Assembly: GCF_000786205.1 (NCBI RefSeq)
Contig: NZ_JROH01000014.1
Span: forward strand, 1 to 61,479
Origin: Sphingomonas sp. 37zxx
Lineage (GTDB): Bacteria; Pseudomonadota; Alphaproteobacteria; Sphingomonadales; Sphingomonadaceae
Direction: 5' to 3'
Length of the DNA stretch: 61,479 nucleotides
In this document: piece after piece, positions 7,990 through 17,175 of the stretch
Numbering within the stretch: the first letter of the stretch is position 1
Layout of the letters: the number at the start of each line of letters is the position of its first letter
Made by a program: the position numbers and the translations under genes
Notes under the pieces: model-generated
Database searches by the model: none
The model's input: only the letters and a program-made list of their open reading frames with translations
Told to the model about the DNA's origin: nothing

Positions 7990-9090
7990 TCAATGACGTG
8001 CGCTGCTGCCGGGTGCGTTGGTGGCGACTGGCTGCACCATGATCTGCGCTTCATCCGCGCCGCTGCAGTCTGCGATTTCCTGGCCCGAGCGTGCCGCGAC
8101 CTGCGGCTCCGAGCCGGGATCGACCGCCACCAGGCGCGACAGCGTATTGTGCGGCTGGCCGATGGCCGGCAAGATCGGCGCAGTCTCGGCAAGGTTGACG
8201 GCGCGGCTGCGCGTCCGGGTGCCGGTTGCCTTGGGCTTGCGATATTCCGCCATCATGGCGAAGCGTGGATTTTGCTGGGTCAGGTCGGCGATGGTCTGCG
8301 CGGCGCGCTTGGTGATCTGCCGCACCCGCTCCTTGGTCACGCCGCGATCGATGTCGGCCTCGCCCGCTGCCACGACGTCGAACACGCGGCGCTCGACGAT
8401 TTCCTTGTCACGCGCCAGCTTCTCTTCGAGCTTTGCCAGCTCGATCGGGCACAAATCCTGCCCACGCGACCGGCGAAGCGTTGCGGTGCCGGGCTCGGTC
8501 GGCTCGACGCGGATCGCACGCTTGGGACGCGGGCGCTTGCGCAGTTGCTCGACGCCAACGGTGCGCTGATAGGCGATATATTCTTCGATCAGCGAATTGG
8601 TGGCCGACTGCGCCAGATAGTCAGAGGCACCCGCCTCGGTGCGGGCCAGCGCGCTTTCGTCCTCAAGGATCGATTCGAGGCTGGCTTCGTCGCCATCGCT
8701 GTTCGAGGTCATGGCGTGCAGCGATACGGTGACGGCATCGACCTTCTTGGCCGAGGGGCGCTGATCGGTCATCACGCGGAAGCGCAGGCTCTGCAGCTCG
8801 CCGCGGATTTGCCAGTTCACAAAGGTCGTGAACTGCGCCTTGGTAGGATCATATCCCATAATTGCGCGATGGACTGCGATGGCGCAGCACTGCTCGGCGT
8901 CCTCCCAATGCGACACCAGGCCATATTGGCGGATGAAGTGGCGGATGCGCGGTGCGATCAGCTTCAGGATGGTTGCAAAAGCGCGATCAACATTGGCGCG
9001 GCGGCGTGCACTCGGCTTCCCATCGGTTGCGGGGGTTTCCGCGATGACGGTGGCGACGGCGGCTTCCAGTGCAATCGTGATCTTCGACAT
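7990..9090 (-). CDS. Divergent sigma-70-family RNA polymerase sigma factor
   Basis: 366 residues from the ATG beginning MSKITIALEA, which has a GGGGGA ribosome site; the 22 upstream codons are discarded. Residues about 35-107 resemble sigma region 2 (RHFIRQYGLVSHWEDAEQC, then FTTFVNWQIRGELQSLRF). A region reminiscent of RpoH region 3 follows (ASLESILEDESALARTEAG). Residues 250-270 (GVTKERVRQITKRAAQTI) are a clear region 4.2 recognition helix. The first helix of region 4.2 looks altered, and a tail of about 95 residues follows that sigma factors normally lack. It is neither RpoD, RpoH, FliA nor an ordinary ECF sigma. Its position beside the flagellar island makes it a candidate for the shared CCTATAAT promoters (inference). 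Confidence 0.72.
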   Translation of the reverse strand: MSKITIALEAAVATVIAETPATDGKPSARRRANVDRAFATILKLIAPRIRHFIRQYGLVSHWEDAEQCCAIAVHRAIMGYDPTKAQFTTFVNWQIRGELQSLRFRVMTDQRPSAKKVDAVTVSLHAMTSNSDGDEASLESILEDESALARTEAGASDYLAQSATNSLIEEYIAYQRTVGVEQLRKRPRPKRAIRVEPTEPGTATLRRSRGQDLCPIELAKLEEKLARDKEIVERRVFDVVAAGEADIDRGVTKERVRQITKRAAQTIADLTQQNPRFAMMAEYRKPKATGTRTRSRAVNLAETAPILPAIGQPHNTLSRLVAVDPGSEPQVAARSGQEIADCSGADEAQIMVQPVATNAPGSSARH

Positions 9091-9187
9091 TTTATTCCCC
9101 CAGAATGGGAACCGACCGGCACCGTGCCCGTTGATCCCTGTTCCAAGGTTTGGCACCCAACCCTATAAGGCTTTGTTACCAATCCTA

Positions 9188-9209
9188 TATGTAGGAATAC
9201 TTATTCCTA
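9188..9209 (-). promoter_or_regulatory. Palindrome and -10-like element upstream of the sigma factor gene
   Basis: Perfect inverted repeat TAGGAATA-CT-TATTCCTA (9192-9209) overlaps a minus-strand CCTACATA (9188-9195) that resembles the flagellar -10 element. About 100 nt separates it from the sigma-factor ATG. It is a candidate operator/promoter for autoregulation of the sigma gene. A second TATAGG-type string lies nearby at 9162-9169. Confidence 0.45.
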
Positions 9210-9228
9210 GTTTCTCGCCCAAATTCGC

Positions 9229-10311
9229 CTAGCCGTTGGCCGCCGGGATCAGGTTAACGAATCGATCGGGCTGCACTTTGCGACTCACAAAGTCGAGCAA
9301 CCACGAACGATGGGCGCTGGCCGCGCTGCTTGCCTCACCGATTCGCCGGTCGGCGGCACCGCTGCCGATCTGTGCGCCCAGCAGCCGCTTGGCTCGGCCG
9401 CTATCCAATCCGTCGGTCAAAAACCGCACCGCGTCGGCGGTGCCCAGATGATGGCCCAGATACGCCGCATGGGCGATCGTCGCCAAATTCCCGCCTACCG
9501 CGATTCCGGCCTGTTTCAGATGGCTCAGGCTGCGAGTCGCATAGTCCGCCGTCGCATGGATCGAGGCTGTTGCATCGTAGCGCAGCGCCAACAGCGCCGA
9601 TTTCGCGCCCGGCAGCACGCGGCCATTGCTGCCCAACCACCCCTGCCGAACCGCGGTGTCGTGCAGCCAGGTGCCGGGACGTTCGGCCTCGCTTTGCCAG
9701 GTGCCACCCAGAAATTGACCAAGCCCGGCAGCGCTCGATCGCGGATTGCGCGATGTCGGCTGCCATGCGCCGTCGCGCGTCTTGGCCGCTTCGGCATCGA
9801 CGATCGCGGCGAGGACCGCTGCGGGCAATTTCGTCCGCTCGGCGGCGGCGACCAGCGCCTGGCCGAATTGCGCATTGGCCCCGAGACCCGCAACCGCGCC
9901 CGACGATGCTGCCGTCGCCATTGCCGAGCCACCAAAAGGCATCCCCCGCGACCCGGTGTCGATCACCGCCTCCTCGTCAACTGACCATGAAGGCAGCCCC
10001 GACGAAGACACTGGCGACGACGACAGCGGCGACAAAGGCAGCTGCGCCGACGAAGCAGCGGCAGGCGGCGAAGCCGAGGGAGACGGGGCGATTCGCGCCG
10101 CGCTCGCGCGCCCGGCCAGCGCCAGCAGCGTATCGAGGTTCAGGTCGGCATTATCGGCCAAACGCGCCTGGGTCTGTTCGTCACCCGAAAAACCGCCGCT
10201 TCCCAGCGCCGCGCGCCACAGCCGCGACGACACATCGCCATGCGCCTGGGCATAGATCAGCGCCGCTTTCTCATTGGGTGCCAGCCGCCCGAACTCGGTG
10301 GCGGTGATCAT
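9229..10311 (-). CDS. Putative muralytic enzyme (lytic transglycosylase-like) of the flagellar operon
   Basis: 360 residues. The N-terminal third has helical repeats (ATEFGRLAPNEKAALIYAQA), followed by a serine/proline/alanine-rich linker, then from about residue 145 a lysozyme/SLT-like domain. In that domain AAIVDAEAAKTRDGAWQPTS and SSAAGLGQFLGGTWQSEA fit the substrate groove and the AGL-Q-F/GTW motif of transglycosylase-like proteins. It probably opens the peptidoglycan for the flagellar rod, because FlgJ in this window lacks a muramidase domain. No signal peptide is obvious, so export may use the flagellar secretion system (inference). Its start overlaps the fliJ stop (ATGA). Confidence 0.65.
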   Translation of the reverse strand: MITATEFGRLAPNEKAALIYAQAHGDVSSRLWRAALGSGGFSGDEQTQARLADNADLNLDTLLALAGRASAARIAPSPSASPPAAASSAQLPLSPLSSSPVSSSGLPSWSVDEEAVIDTGSRGMPFGGSAMATAASSGAVAGLGANAQFGQALVAAAERTKLPAAVLAAIVDAEAAKTRDGAWQPTSRNPRSSAAGLGQFLGGTWQSEAERPGTWLHDTAVRQGWLGSNGRVLPGAKSALLALRYDATASIHATADYATRSLSHLKQAGIAVGGNLATIAHAAYLGHHLGTADAVRFLTDGLDSGRAKRLLGAQIGSGAADRRIGEASSAASAHRSWLLDFVSRKVQPDRFVNLIPAANG

Positions 10312-10760
10312 GGCTTATCCGTCCGCGCGGCGCGCAGCCGGCGGGCCGCGCTCAGCGTCCGCGTAAAGCGCGCCGCCGAAAAATCGTCGATCTGGTCCTG
10401 CTCTGCGATCGCGATGACCCGCAACGCCTCGGCACGGTGGCGATCGGCCGCCGCGCCGATCGCGCTCAGCGAGCCATAGGCCTCGGCGGCCTGTATCCGC
10501 AGCAGGTCGAGCCGCTGGTCGCGCGCCTCATATTCGCGGCTCAGCGCGGCGCGCTTCGTCCGCATCCGCGCGACGAACGTGTCCGACGGAAACTGATGAT
10601 GCTGGCTGGCAAGCGCGGTTTCGTCGCGAACGGTGGTGTCGATCGCATCGCGATGCATCGATAATTCGCGCATGTGCGTGTGCTCCACGCTGATCGACAC
10701 CTTGATCGTGTCGATCTCGCGCTGGCGCAGTTGCAACGCGGCGTCATAGGGTGTTTTCAC
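10308..10760 (-). CDS. fliJ: FliJ-like flagellar export chaperone/stalk protein
   Basis: 150-residue, highly charged, helical coiled-coil protein (MKTPYDAALQLRQREIDTIK through the C-terminal RRLRAARTDKP). FliJ proteins are poorly conserved, but the length, coiled-coil character and location directly after fliI with overlapping ends are diagnostic. FliJ links the FliI ATPase ring to FlhA and escorts export chaperones. A few codons overlap each neighbour, indicating translational coupling. Confidence 0.75.
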   Translation of the reverse strand: MKTPYDAALQLRQREIDTIKVSISVEHTHMRELSMHRDAIDTTVRDETALASQHHQFPSDTFVARMRTKRAALSREYEARDQRLDLLRIQAAEAYGSLSAIGAAADRHRAEALRVIAIAEQDQIDDFSAARFTRTLSAARRLRAARTDKP

Positions 10761-12082
10761 ATTTCCTGTCCCATGATGGCGTCGAGCGCGGCAAAGCTGG
10801 CCGCGACATCGCCGCGATCCTGCTTCGTCTGGCCAAGCAACGCCTCGATTTGCGGCGCGAGCAATGCCGCGCGGTCCACCTCGGGGTTGGAACCCATTTT
10901 ATAGGCTCCAAGCCGGATGATCTCTTCCATGTCACCATAGGTCGACAGCGCCGATCGCGCGGCGATTCGGGTCATATTTTGTTCGTCGCTCAGCGCGCCG
11001 GGCAGGGTGCGCGAGACCGACTTCAAAATGTCGATCGCCGGGTATCGCCCGCGCTCGGCGATCCGCCGCGCCATCACGATATGCCCGTCCAGAATGCCGC
11101 GTACCGCATCGGCCACCGGCTCATTATGATCATCGCCATCGACCAGCACGGTGAACAGGCCGGTAATCGCCCCCTGCCCCGCCCGGCCCGGTCCCGCGCG
11201 CTCCAGAAGGCGCGGCAGTTCGGCAAAGACGGTGGGGGTATAGCCCTTGGTCGCCGCCGGCTCACCGCTGGCCAGCCCGATCTCGCGCTGTGCCATCGCA
11301 AAGCGCGTGACCGAATCCATCAGGCACAACACGTTCAGCCCGCGATCGCGGAAATGCTCGGCCACCGCCAGCGTCGTCCAGGCGGCCTGGCGGCGCATCA
11401 ATGCCGGCTCATCCGACGTGGCGACCACCACCACGCTTCGCGCCAGCCCTTCCGGCCCCAATTCGTCCTCGACGAACTCCTGCACTTCGCGGCCGCGTTC
11501 ACCGATCAGGCCGATCACCGCGACGTCGCACGCGGTCCAGCGCGCAAGCATCGACAGCAACACCGATTTGCCCACGCCCGATCCGGCGAACAGGCCCAGC
11601 CGCTGGCCGCTGCACAGCGGCGCAAAAATATCCAGCGCGCGCACTCCGGTTCCCATCCGCCCCCCAACCCGAGCCCGCTCGGCAGCGGGCGGCGGCGATG
11701 CCTTGATCGGGCGCGGATCCATGCCGATCGGCAGCGGCCCCTTGCCATCGATCGCCACACCCAGCCCATCGATCATTCGGCCAAGCCAGGCGTCGCAAGG
11801 GCGAATCGAAAAACAGCCCGCGATCAGATCGGCGCGCGATCCCGATGCGATCCCCTGCGGGTCGCTGAACGGCAGGCAATGCGCGATGCTGCGATCGAGC
11901 CCGGTCACTTCGGCGGCAACCACGCCGCCGGCTGCGTTCACCGCGATATGCGATCCGATCCGCGCCGCGCCGTCCAGGCCTTCGACCTCTATCAGGGTGC
12001 CGCGCACGCCGACGACCCGGCCGAAGCGCTGATCGGGCGATAGCTCGCGGATTTCCCGGGCCGCTGCGGCCAGGCTTTTCAT
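10757..12082 (-). CDS. fliI: Flagellum-specific export ATPase FliI
   Basis: 441-residue F1-beta-like ATPase that energises flagellar type III export at the cytoplasmic face. Walker A is AGSGVGKS (166-173); the LIGERGREVQEFVEDEL motif, CLMDSVTRFAMAQREIGLA (Walker B region) and GRYPAIDIL are all present. Length is normal. It overlaps flbT upstream and fliJ downstream by 4 bp each. Confidence 0.95.
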   Translation of the reverse strand: MKSLAAAAREIRELSPDQRFGRVVGVRGTLIEVEGLDGAARIGSHIAVNAAGGVVAAEVTGLDRSIAHCLPFSDPQGIASGSRADLIAGCFSIRPCDAWLGRMIDGLGVAIDGKGPLPIGMDPRPIKASPPPAAERARVGGRMGTGVRALDIFAPLCSGQRLGLFAGSGVGKSVLLSMLARWTACDVAVIGLIGERGREVQEFVEDELGPEGLARSVVVVATSDEPALMRRQAAWTTLAVAEHFRDRGLNVLCLMDSVTRFAMAQREIGLASGEPAATKGYTPTVFAELPRLLERAGPGRAGQGAITGLFTVLVDGDDHNEPVADAVRGILDGHIVMARRIAERGRYPAIDILKSVSRTLPGALSDEQNMTRIAARSALSTYGDMEEIIRLGAYKMGSNPEVDRAALLAPQIEALLGQTKQDRGDVAASFAALDAIMGQEM

Positions 12083-12495
12083 TGCACCCGCTCGAACGTC
12101 CGATCATCGATAGGGGACAGCAGCACCGTTTCGTAATTGATCAGCGCACGGCAATCGGCAAGCGCACGATAGAAATCGCCGGTGGCTACCTTGCGCGCAA
12201 AGCTGGCGCACACCGCCTTGGCTTCGGGCGATGCCAGCGCGCCGATCAGGTCGCGCAGATATTCGATGATCTCGTCATGATGCGCGGTCGCGCCATCTGG
12301 ATCGATGTAGGCGACCATGCACGCATAATAGAGCCGCTTAGCGGGGGTCGATGCCTCTTGCGGCGACATGATCTCGCGACCGCGCAGCAACGAGACGTTG
12401 TTTTCGACGCATAACTCGGTGCGGCCGACCGATCGCAACACCGCGCCGTTCACCACCAGCTTCTCTCCGTCGCGCAAGGCAATCTTCAGTGTCAT
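12079..12495 (-). CDS. flbT: Flagellin post-transcriptional repressor FlbT
   Basis: 138 residues from MTLKIALRDGEKLVVNG. Matches FlbT: NGAVLRSVGRTELCVENNVSLLRGREIM, then KRLYYACMVAYIDP and FYRALADCRALINYE. In Caulobacter FlbT binds the 5' end of fljK flagellin mRNA and limits its translation until the hook is complete. Here it opens the fliI operon, divergent from flgE, while its usual partner flaF lies 48 kb away at 61006. Seven upstream in-frame codons are discarded. Confidence 0.92.
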   Translation of the reverse strand: MTLKIALRDGEKLVVNGAVLRSVGRTELCVENNVSLLRGREIMSPQEASTPAKRLYYACMVAYIDPDGATAHHDEIIEYLRDLIGALASPEAKAVCASFARKVATGDFYRALADCRALINYETVLLSPIDDRTFERVQ

Positions 12496-12519
12496 GTTCA
12501 ATCCCCAATCTCTCAATTC

Positions 12520-12538
12520 TTTATAGGAAAAAATTGCC
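12520..12538 (-). promoter_or_regulatory. Flagellar promoter of flbT-fliI with overlapping inverted repeat
   Basis: Minus-strand TTCCTATAAA (8-mer CCTATAAA at plus 12520-12527) lies 25 nt before flbT. Directly abutting it is GGCAATTTTTTCC (plus 12526-12538), a variant of the inverted repeat GGCAAnnnnTTGCC seen at other flagellar promoters. Here the repeat overlaps the -10, as at flgC. Confidence 0.6.
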
Positions 12539-12593
12539 GGGTTGGTCGAAACACAAATATCAGGGGTTTTCCGTACCCGAGCCGCGCAATCAT

Positions 12594-12601
12594 CCTACAA
12601 A
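12594..12601 (+). promoter_or_regulatory. Weak -10-like element upstream of flgE
   Basis: CCTACAAA followed by GAGG at 12594-12605 resembles the flagellar consensus CCTATAATAGAGG and precedes the flgE start by about 50 nt. The upstream repeat is not convincing here. Confidence 0.35.
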
Positions 12602-12649
12602 GAGGCAAGCGCCCGTTGCGATCGGGGCATTTTTCGCGGAGAACTTCCC

Positions 12650-13951
12650 TTGAGCCTATACTCAGCCCTCTACGCCGGCGTTTCTGGCCTCAACGCACAT
12701 TCGACGGCGATGTCCGGCGTTGCCGACAACATCACCAACATCAACACCGTCGGCTATAAGAGCGCCGATACCCAGTTTCGCACGCTGGTGGCTGATGGCC
12801 GGCCCGGTGTTCCCTATTCCGCCGGCGGCGTTGGCGCGGTGACGCGCTCGCTGGTGTCGAAGCAGGGCGTGCTGCAGGCGTCGAGCAGCTCGACCGACAT
12901 CGGCATCGAGGGAGCGGGCTTCTTCATCACGCGCGATGGCGTCGGCGCGGACGCTAACATCGCTTATACCCGGGCTGGTTCGTTCACGCCCGACAATTCC
13001 GGCTTTCTGCGCAATGCCGGTGGCTATTATCTTCAGGGTTGGCCGCTCGACGCACAGGGCGAATACGTCAACACCGGCAATCTTGCGGCACTGACGCCGG
13101 TTCGCGTCAGCCAGCTCACCGGCACCGCCGCCGCAACCAGCCAGCTTCAGATGCGCGCGAACCTCAGTTCGGTGACCCCCGCATTTACCGCCGCCTATGC
13201 CGCAGGCGACCTTGCCGCCGGCACTACGCCGGCACATTTCTCACGCACGTTCGACATTGTCGACGCACAGGGCGGCAGCCATTCGGTCACGTTGGCATTC
13301 CTCAAGACCGGCCCGAATTCGTGGGAGGGCGAAATCTACGCCACCCCTGCGAGCGACGTTACCGCTCCCGGCGGCTTGCTTGCCAGCGGCGGTATCGCCT
13401 TTAACCCCGACGGCAGCCTGAACCGCGCGGCATCCGATCCCGGCATGTTCGCGGCCCTGACGCCCACCTGGACCAACGGCGCCGCCTCCAGCCCGATCAC
13501 GCTCGCTCTTGGCACCGATGGCGGGCTCGACGGCCTGACGTCGTTTGGCGGCCCATCGTCGCTGATCTCATCGGACGTCGATGGCGGCCTGCTGGGCAGC
13601 GTTTCGTCGATCCGCATTTCCGAAGAGGGAGTGGTCAGCGCAGTGTTTGAAGACGGCACGTCGCGCGCGGTGTACCAGCTGCCGCTGGCCAATTTTCAGA
13701 ACGCCGACGGCCTCACCCGCTTGCCGGGCAACGCCTATCGCGTTTCGGACCAGTCGGGCAGCGTGTCGATCAACGCACCCGGCGCGCTGGGAGCCGGCGG
13801 GATTTCCGCCAACACGCTCGAGGCATCGACCGTCGACCTGGCGGGAGAGTTTACCAACATGATCCGGTTCCAGCGTGCCTATAGTGCATCGTCCAAGATC
13901 ATCACGACCGTCGATGAAATGCTGCAGGAAGTCAGCAATCTGAAGCGTTAA
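12650..13951 (+). CDS. flgE: Flagellar hook protein FlgE
   Basis: 433 residues from a TTG start preceded by CGGAGA. The product begins LSLYSALYAGVSGLNAHSTAM and has the rod/hook N-terminal motif NITNINTVGYKSADTQF. The C-terminal EFTNMIRFQRAYSASSKIITTVDEML is the axial-protein heptad helix. The open frame extends 36 codons upstream, but these carry no family similarity. FlgE polymerises into the hook outside the outer membrane. First gene of flgE-flgK-flgL. Confidence 0.95.
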   Translation: MSLYSALYAGVSGLNAHSTAMSGVADNITNINTVGYKSADTQFRTLVADGRPGVPYSAGGVGAVTRSLVSKQGVLQASSSSTDIGIEGAGFFITRDGVGADANIAYTRAGSFTPDNSGFLRNAGGYYLQGWPLDAQGEYVNTGNLAALTPVRVSQLTGTAAATSQLQMRANLSSVTPAFTAAYAAGDLAAGTTPAHFSRTFDIVDAQGGSHSVTLAFLKTGPNSWEGEIYATPASDVTAPGGLLASGGIAFNPDGSLNRAASDPGMFAALTPTWTNGAASSPITLALGTDGGLDGLTSFGGPSSLISSDVDGGLLGSVSSIRISEEGVVSAVFEDGTSRAVYQLPLANFQNADGLTRLPGNAYRVSDQSGSVSINAPGALGAGGISANTLEASTVDLAGEFTNMIRFQRAYSASSKIITTVDEMLQEVSNLKR

Positions 13952-14034
13952 TCCATCGCATTTGATGACAGGGCGGGGATGGCTTTCTTTTGAGGAAGCG
14001 CCCCGCCGACCGGGCGGGAACAAGGAATGCGGGT

Positions 14035-16134
14035 GTGTCGCTAAACGAAATTATGTCATCCGCGGCGTCCGGCCTTGCGGCTTCGCAAGCCGGATTGCGT
14101 TCGGTTTCCAACAACATGGCCAATGTGAACACGCCCGGCTATGCCCGCGAGCGTGTAACCCAGACGACCGGGGTAACCGCCGGGCTGGTGAACGGGGTCA
14201 AGATCGGCGAGCCAAGTCGCATCGCCGATCGCTTTCTGGAAGCCACCGTGTACCGGCGCGGCAGCGACATGGGCAATACCGAAGTGATGTCGGCCTATCT
14301 GGGCCGGCTTCAGGCGCTGCTTGGCGCGCCCGGTGCCGAATCCGGGCTACCCGCCCGGCTCGATTCGATCAAGGCATCGGCCATCGCCATGACCGGCGCG
14401 CAAGGTTCGACGCAGACCGTCGCCGCCTTTGCCGCTGAAGTGCAAGATACGATCGTCACCATCAACCAGCTGACCAGCGACGTCGATTCGCTTCGCCTGG
14501 ATACCCAGTCCGAGATCAGCCAGAGTGTCGAACGCATCAACACGCTGTTGCAGCGGATCGATGACCTGAACGGCAGTGTCGTCCGGCTCGATGGCAACGG
14601 CCGCAGCTCGGCAGGGGTCGCCGATCAACGCATGTCGGCGATCGAAGAATTGTCGGGCATGATCGGCATCACGGTGCGCGAACAGGCCAATGGCCGCGTA
14701 TCGATCGACACCGCATCGGGCGTGCCGCTGCTCGACAACCGCCTGCGCCAGCTGTCGATGCCGGCTTCGGTCGGCGGCGACGGACAAACCACCTATCCGG
14801 TCATTACCGTGCGGTTTGCCGATGGCAGCACAGGGGTTGGCACTGCCACCGGCGATACGATCGAATCGGCTGCGGTAGGGGGTAAGCTTGGTGGGCTGCT
14901 CGACTTGCGCGATCGCGTCCTTCCGCGCTTCAACGAACAGCTTGGCGTACTGTTTACCGGCGTCGCGCAATCGATGAACGCCGTGTCCAATGCCGGAACG
15001 ACGGTGCCCGCGCCCAATCAGCTTCAGGGACGCCCCGGCGCGCTGACAGGGGCCGACCGCCTGGGCTTTACCGGCTCGGCCGTATTTGCCGTCACCAAAG
15101 CCAATGGCGAACTGGTGGCGTCGACCACGGTGGACTTCACCGCCTTGGGCGCGACCGCGACGGTCGACGATGCGGTTGCAGCGATCAACGCCGGGCTTGG
15201 CGGCAACGCTACCGCGACGTTCACCGATGGCGTCCTGTCGATCAAGGCCACCGCCTCCGGTGACGGCGTTGTCGTTGCTCAGCCTCCCACCAATCCGAGT
15301 GATCGCGGCGGCAGCGGCTTTTCGCAATATTTCGGGCTGAACGACCTGATCCGCAGTGCCGGCAGCCCGCTGGTACCGTCGGGTTTCGTGCCGTCAGACG
15401 CGCACGGCTTCGCGGCGGGGCAAGCCACCGACATCGTGCTGCGCGATGCCAGTGGCCGGGCGCTGACCCGGTACACGATGACCGGATCGGGCGGGCCGAG
15501 CTTTGCCGATCTCATCACCGAGCTGAATGCCAGCCCACTCGGCGGCTTTGGCAGCTTCGCGATGGACACCAAAGGGCGGGTGCAGTTTCAGGCCAACCCC
15601 AATGTCGAGGGTGCGGTCCTGTCGGTCGCTTCGGATTCGACCGATCGGCTTGGCACCGGCCAGGGCTTTGCCAGCATCGTCCAGCTCACCGGTGCATCGA
15701 GCGGCGTTGCCAGCGCAGGGGTACGGCAAGACATTCTGCTGGACTCGAAAAAGCTGGGGCTGGCCCGGCTGGAAACCGGCGTGCCGGTCGGTGGCAAGGC
15801 GCTGGGCGTCGGCGACAATCGCGGCGCAACCGCCTTTGTCGATCGGCTCGAAGCGACGGTCGATCTTGGCAAGGACGGCACCACCACCAGCGCGGCCCGC
15901 GCCGCGACGCTGCTCGGCAATCTCGGGATGGCGGCATCGCGCGCCGATTCCGCGCTGGATGACGCAACCGCGCGCCGCAACGATGCGGTCAATCGCCGCG
16001 ACAGTTTTTCGGGCGTCAACATCGACGAGGAACTGGCCAACATGGTCGTTCTGCAAAACAGCTATGCCGCCTCCGCGCGCATGATCACCACCGCAAGCCA
16101 GATGTACGACACATTGCTGGCGATGCTGAATTAA
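14035..16134 (+). CDS. flgK: Hook-filament junction protein FlgK (HAP1)
   Basis: 699 residues from a GTG start with AAGGA upstream; the product reads (M)SLNEIMSSAASGLAASQAGL. Contains SNNMANVNTPGYARERV (axial motif) and the FlgK-type C-terminus GVNIDEELANMVVLQNSYAASARMITT. The large middle region is poorly conserved, as usual. It joins hook to filament after export by the flagellar apparatus. Lies between flgE and flgL. Confidence 0.95.
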   Translation: MSLNEIMSSAASGLAASQAGLRSVSNNMANVNTPGYARERVTQTTGVTAGLVNGVKIGEPSRIADRFLEATVYRRGSDMGNTEVMSAYLGRLQALLGAPGAESGLPARLDSIKASAIAMTGAQGSTQTVAAFAAEVQDTIVTINQLTSDVDSLRLDTQSEISQSVERINTLLQRIDDLNGSVVRLDGNGRSSAGVADQRMSAIEELSGMIGITVREQANGRVSIDTASGVPLLDNRLRQLSMPASVGGDGQTTYPVITVRFADGSTGVGTATGDTIESAAVGGKLGGLLDLRDRVLPRFNEQLGVLFTGVAQSMNAVSNAGTTVPAPNQLQGRPGALTGADRLGFTGSAVFAVTKANGELVASTTVDFTALGATATVDDAVAAINAGLGGNATATFTDGVLSIKATASGDGVVVAQPPTNPSDRGGSGFSQYFGLNDLIRSAGSPLVPSGFVPSDAHGFAAGQATDIVLRDASGRALTRYTMTGSGGPSFADLITELNASPLGGFGSFAMDTKGRVQFQANPNVEGAVLSVASDSTDRLGTGQGFASIVQLTGASSGVASAGVRQDILLDSKKLGLARLETGVPVGGKALGVGDNRGATAFVDRLEATVDLGKDGTTTSAARAATLLGNLGMAASRADSALDDATARRNDAVNRRDSFSGVNIDEELANMVVLQNSYAASARMITTASQMYDTLLAMLN

Positions 16135-16143
16135 GGAAACACC

Positions 16144-17052
16144 ATGTCCCGCGTCGCCACCATTCCGCTTCAGCGCAGCATGAACATCGCGATCCAGCGA
16201 TCGCAGCAGTTGCTGGCCGAAACCCAGCAAAAGCTGGCAACCGGCAAAAAGGCACCCGATTATGCCTCATTGGGTACCGAGGCGGTGCGCAACTTGTCCG
16301 CACGGTCGCTGCTCGCACAACAGGACGCCTATAAAACTGCATCGGCACAGGTCAGCACCGCCTTGTCGCTAAACGATGCGAACATGGGCACGATGGAAAC
16401 CACGGTGAACACGCTCAAGCAGGATCTGCTGACTGCGATCGGCACGCGCGAAGGTGCCGGCGTGACCGAAGCGATCGCAACCGCGTTCAACCAGTTTCGC
16501 AACGCGCTCAACGCATCGAGCGGCGGCGTATCGTTGTTCGGCGGTGCCCAGACCGATGGCCCGCCATTCCTGCCCAACACCCTGGCCGATACCATCGGCA
16601 CCCCCGCCTCTGCCGCGTTCGTCAATGACAATGTAACGGCATCGGTGCGGCTTTCCGATGGCGTAGATGTCGAATATGGCGTGACCGCCAATGCCATTGG
16701 CACGAAATTATATACTGCGTTTCAGACGCTTGCCGAGCTTGGCCCAATCATCGGCGCACCCACCGACGCGCAGGTCGCGCTGATGGCCAAGGCCGCCGGA
16801 GAGATCGATACCGGCCTGGTCGATCTGCGCAGCGTGAATGCCGAAAATGGTCGCAAGCAGGCGCAGGTCGAAACGCTGGGCACCCGCGCGGCTGATCGAT
16901 CGTTGCTGATGAAATCGATCATCGAAAGGAACGAAGACGCCGACCTTGGCGAAGTCGCGATCGATCTGGCGCAGCAAAAGACGATACTGCAAGCAAGCTA
17001 TTCGGTGTTCGCGCAGCTCGCCGACTTGAGCCTTGGCAACTATCTACGCTGA
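16144..17052 (+). CDS. flgL: Hook-filament junction protein FlgL (HAP3)
   Basis: 302 residues beginning MSRVATIPLQRSMNIAIQRS, with a flagellin-like N-terminal helix (QQKLATGKKAPDYASLG) and C-terminal helix (DLAQQKTILQASYSVFAQLADLSLGNYL). Ribosome site AAGGAAA lies 6 nt upstream of the ATG. Follows flgK by 9 nt and ends the operon before strong hairpins. Confidence 0.93.
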   Translation: MSRVATIPLQRSMNIAIQRSQQLLAETQQKLATGKKAPDYASLGTEAVRNLSARSLLAQQDAYKTASAQVSTALSLNDANMGTMETTVNTLKQDLLTAIGTREGAGVTEAIATAFNQFRNALNASSGGVSLFGGAQTDGPPFLPNTLADTIGTPASAAFVNDNVTASVRLSDGVDVEYGVTANAIGTKLYTAFQTLAELGPIIGAPTDAQVALMAKAAGEIDTGLVDLRSVNAENGRKQAQVETLGTRAADRSLLMKSIIERNEDADLGEVAIDLAQQKTILQASYSVFAQLADLSLGNYLR

Positions 17053-17061
17053 CGCCTGATT

Positions 17062-17084
17062 GGTGGCCGGTCGTACCGGCCACC
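17062..17084 (+). terminator. Hairpin after flgL
   Basis: 10-bp perfect stem GGTGGCCGGT/ACCGGCCACC with a 3-nt loop, 10 nt after the flgL stop. There is no T-tract, but a full terminator follows at once. Confidence 0.6.
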
Positions 17085-17108
17085 GCCAAGCCGTCGGTAT
17101 CAAAAACA

Positions 17109-17149
17109 GGAAAAGGCGCGAACCGGGAGTGGTTCGCGCCTTTTCCTTT
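17109..17149. terminator. Bidirectional terminator between flgL and the TPR gene
   Basis: 16-bp perfect stem (17109-17124 with 17131-17146) around loop GGGAGT, A-rich before and T-rich after it. It separates the convergent flgL and TPR-like genes and can work on both strands. Confidence 0.85.
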
Positions 17150-17175
17150 GCGCCCCATGCTTTGATGCTGGCGCT

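Noticed and set aside
12520..12538. Sigma-54 -24/-12 promoter
   Set aside because: The GGCAA...TTGCC spacing does not match the 12-nt GG-to-GC step, and the second element often lacks GC.
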